From: Thermoplasmata archaeon
Lineage (GTDB): Archaea > Thermoplasmatota > Thermoplasmata > UBA10834
Reading direction: 5' to 3'
Assembly (NCBI GenBank): GCA_013331315.1
Contig: DUGQ01000201.1
Span: 1-5,819 of the forward strand
DNA: 5,819 bases
Positions 5,741-5,819 of this stretch are shown here, piece by piece. Under the pieces are notes generated by a model. It saw only the letters and a program-made list of their open reading frames with translations. It was not told the DNA's origin and ran no database searches. Each line of letters opens with the position of its first letter. The first letter of the stretch is position 1. The position numbers and the translations under genes are program-made.

Positions 5741-5819
5741 GCCCCGCAAGGGACCCAAACTGAAACCCTTTCCTTTCTCTCGCTTTGTCATTCCCGCCTT
5801 CTGCCACGCAGAAGGCGAA
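5741..5819 (+). terminator. Pyrimidine-rich tail and hairpin after the clostripain gene, possible terminator
   Basis: After the stop, 5764-5795 is pyrimidine-rich (CCCTTTCCTTTCTCTC and following), the kind of T/C-rich tract at which archaeal transcription often ends. It is followed by a perfect 9-base inverted repeat, CGCCTTCTG (5795-5803) and CAGAAGGCG (5809-5817), with a 5-base loop. The hairpin ends 2 bases before the window edge, so it may instead belong to whatever lies to the right. Confidence 0.4.
5795..5817. repeat. Perfect 9-bp inverted repeat at the right edge
   Basis: CGCCTTCTG-CCACG-CAGAAGGCG. It is the strongest simple stem-loop in the window. Because it is symmetric it could act in either direction, for instance as a shared element between convergent genes. 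Confidence 0.6.

Noticed and set aside
1..5819. CRISPR array, tRNA/rRNA gene, insertion sequence or toxin-antitoxin/defence module
   Set aside because: I saw no regularly spaced repeats, no cloverleaf or conserved rRNA segments, no transposase and no defence-type domains; nearly all the window is accounted for by five ordinary genes.

Overview
The window looks archaeal. The DNA is GC-rich with mostly G/C-ending codons. AT-rich islands resembling archaeal TATA boxes (TTATATAA, TTTATATA) stand upstream of genes, and G-runs precede most start codons. Clostripain-like exported peptidases together with non-pyrrolysine MttB-family methyltransferases are known from sediment archaea such as Thermoplasmatota and Bathyarchaeia. 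A Thermoplasmatota-like host is my inference; no rRNA or other marker gene is present to settle it.

Layout: four genes lie on the minus strand and one on the plus strand. Reading leftward from about 4200: a 157-residue helical protein of unknown function (3721-4194); a secreted PHP-fold metallohydrolase (2443-3567); a full-length MttB-family methyltransferase of 490 residues (821-2293); and a second MttB-family gene (1-785), cut by the left edge, which starts 35 bases after the previous one ends. On the plus strand, 4481-5740 encodes a secreted clostripain-family (C11) cysteine peptidase. It diverges from the unknown gene across a 286-base gap holding a TATA-like element. The intergenic gaps hold two TATA-like promoters, one weaker promoter candidate, G-run ribosome-binding sites and several hairpins.

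How the parts fit: the two MttB-type genes very probably form an operon. Such proteins transfer a methyl group from a methylated amine or betaine to a cognate corrinoid protein. No corrinoid protein, corrinoid activator or second methyltransferase is visible, so the rest of the pathway, if present, lies outside, most likely to the left of base 1. The PHP enzyme and the peptidase both carry signal peptides and would act outside the cell. A scavenging lifestyle using detrital protein, phosphoesters or other esters, and methylated amines fits the set, but nothing in the sequence links the genes functionally beyond proximity.

I found no CRISPR array, tRNA, rRNA, transposase or obvious new defence system. 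The most useful points are the tandem divergent MttB paralogs (one invisible to ORF callers that require a stop codon), the lysine codon at the likely pyrrolysine position together with repeated use of TAG as a normal stop, and the unrecognised 157-residue protein.
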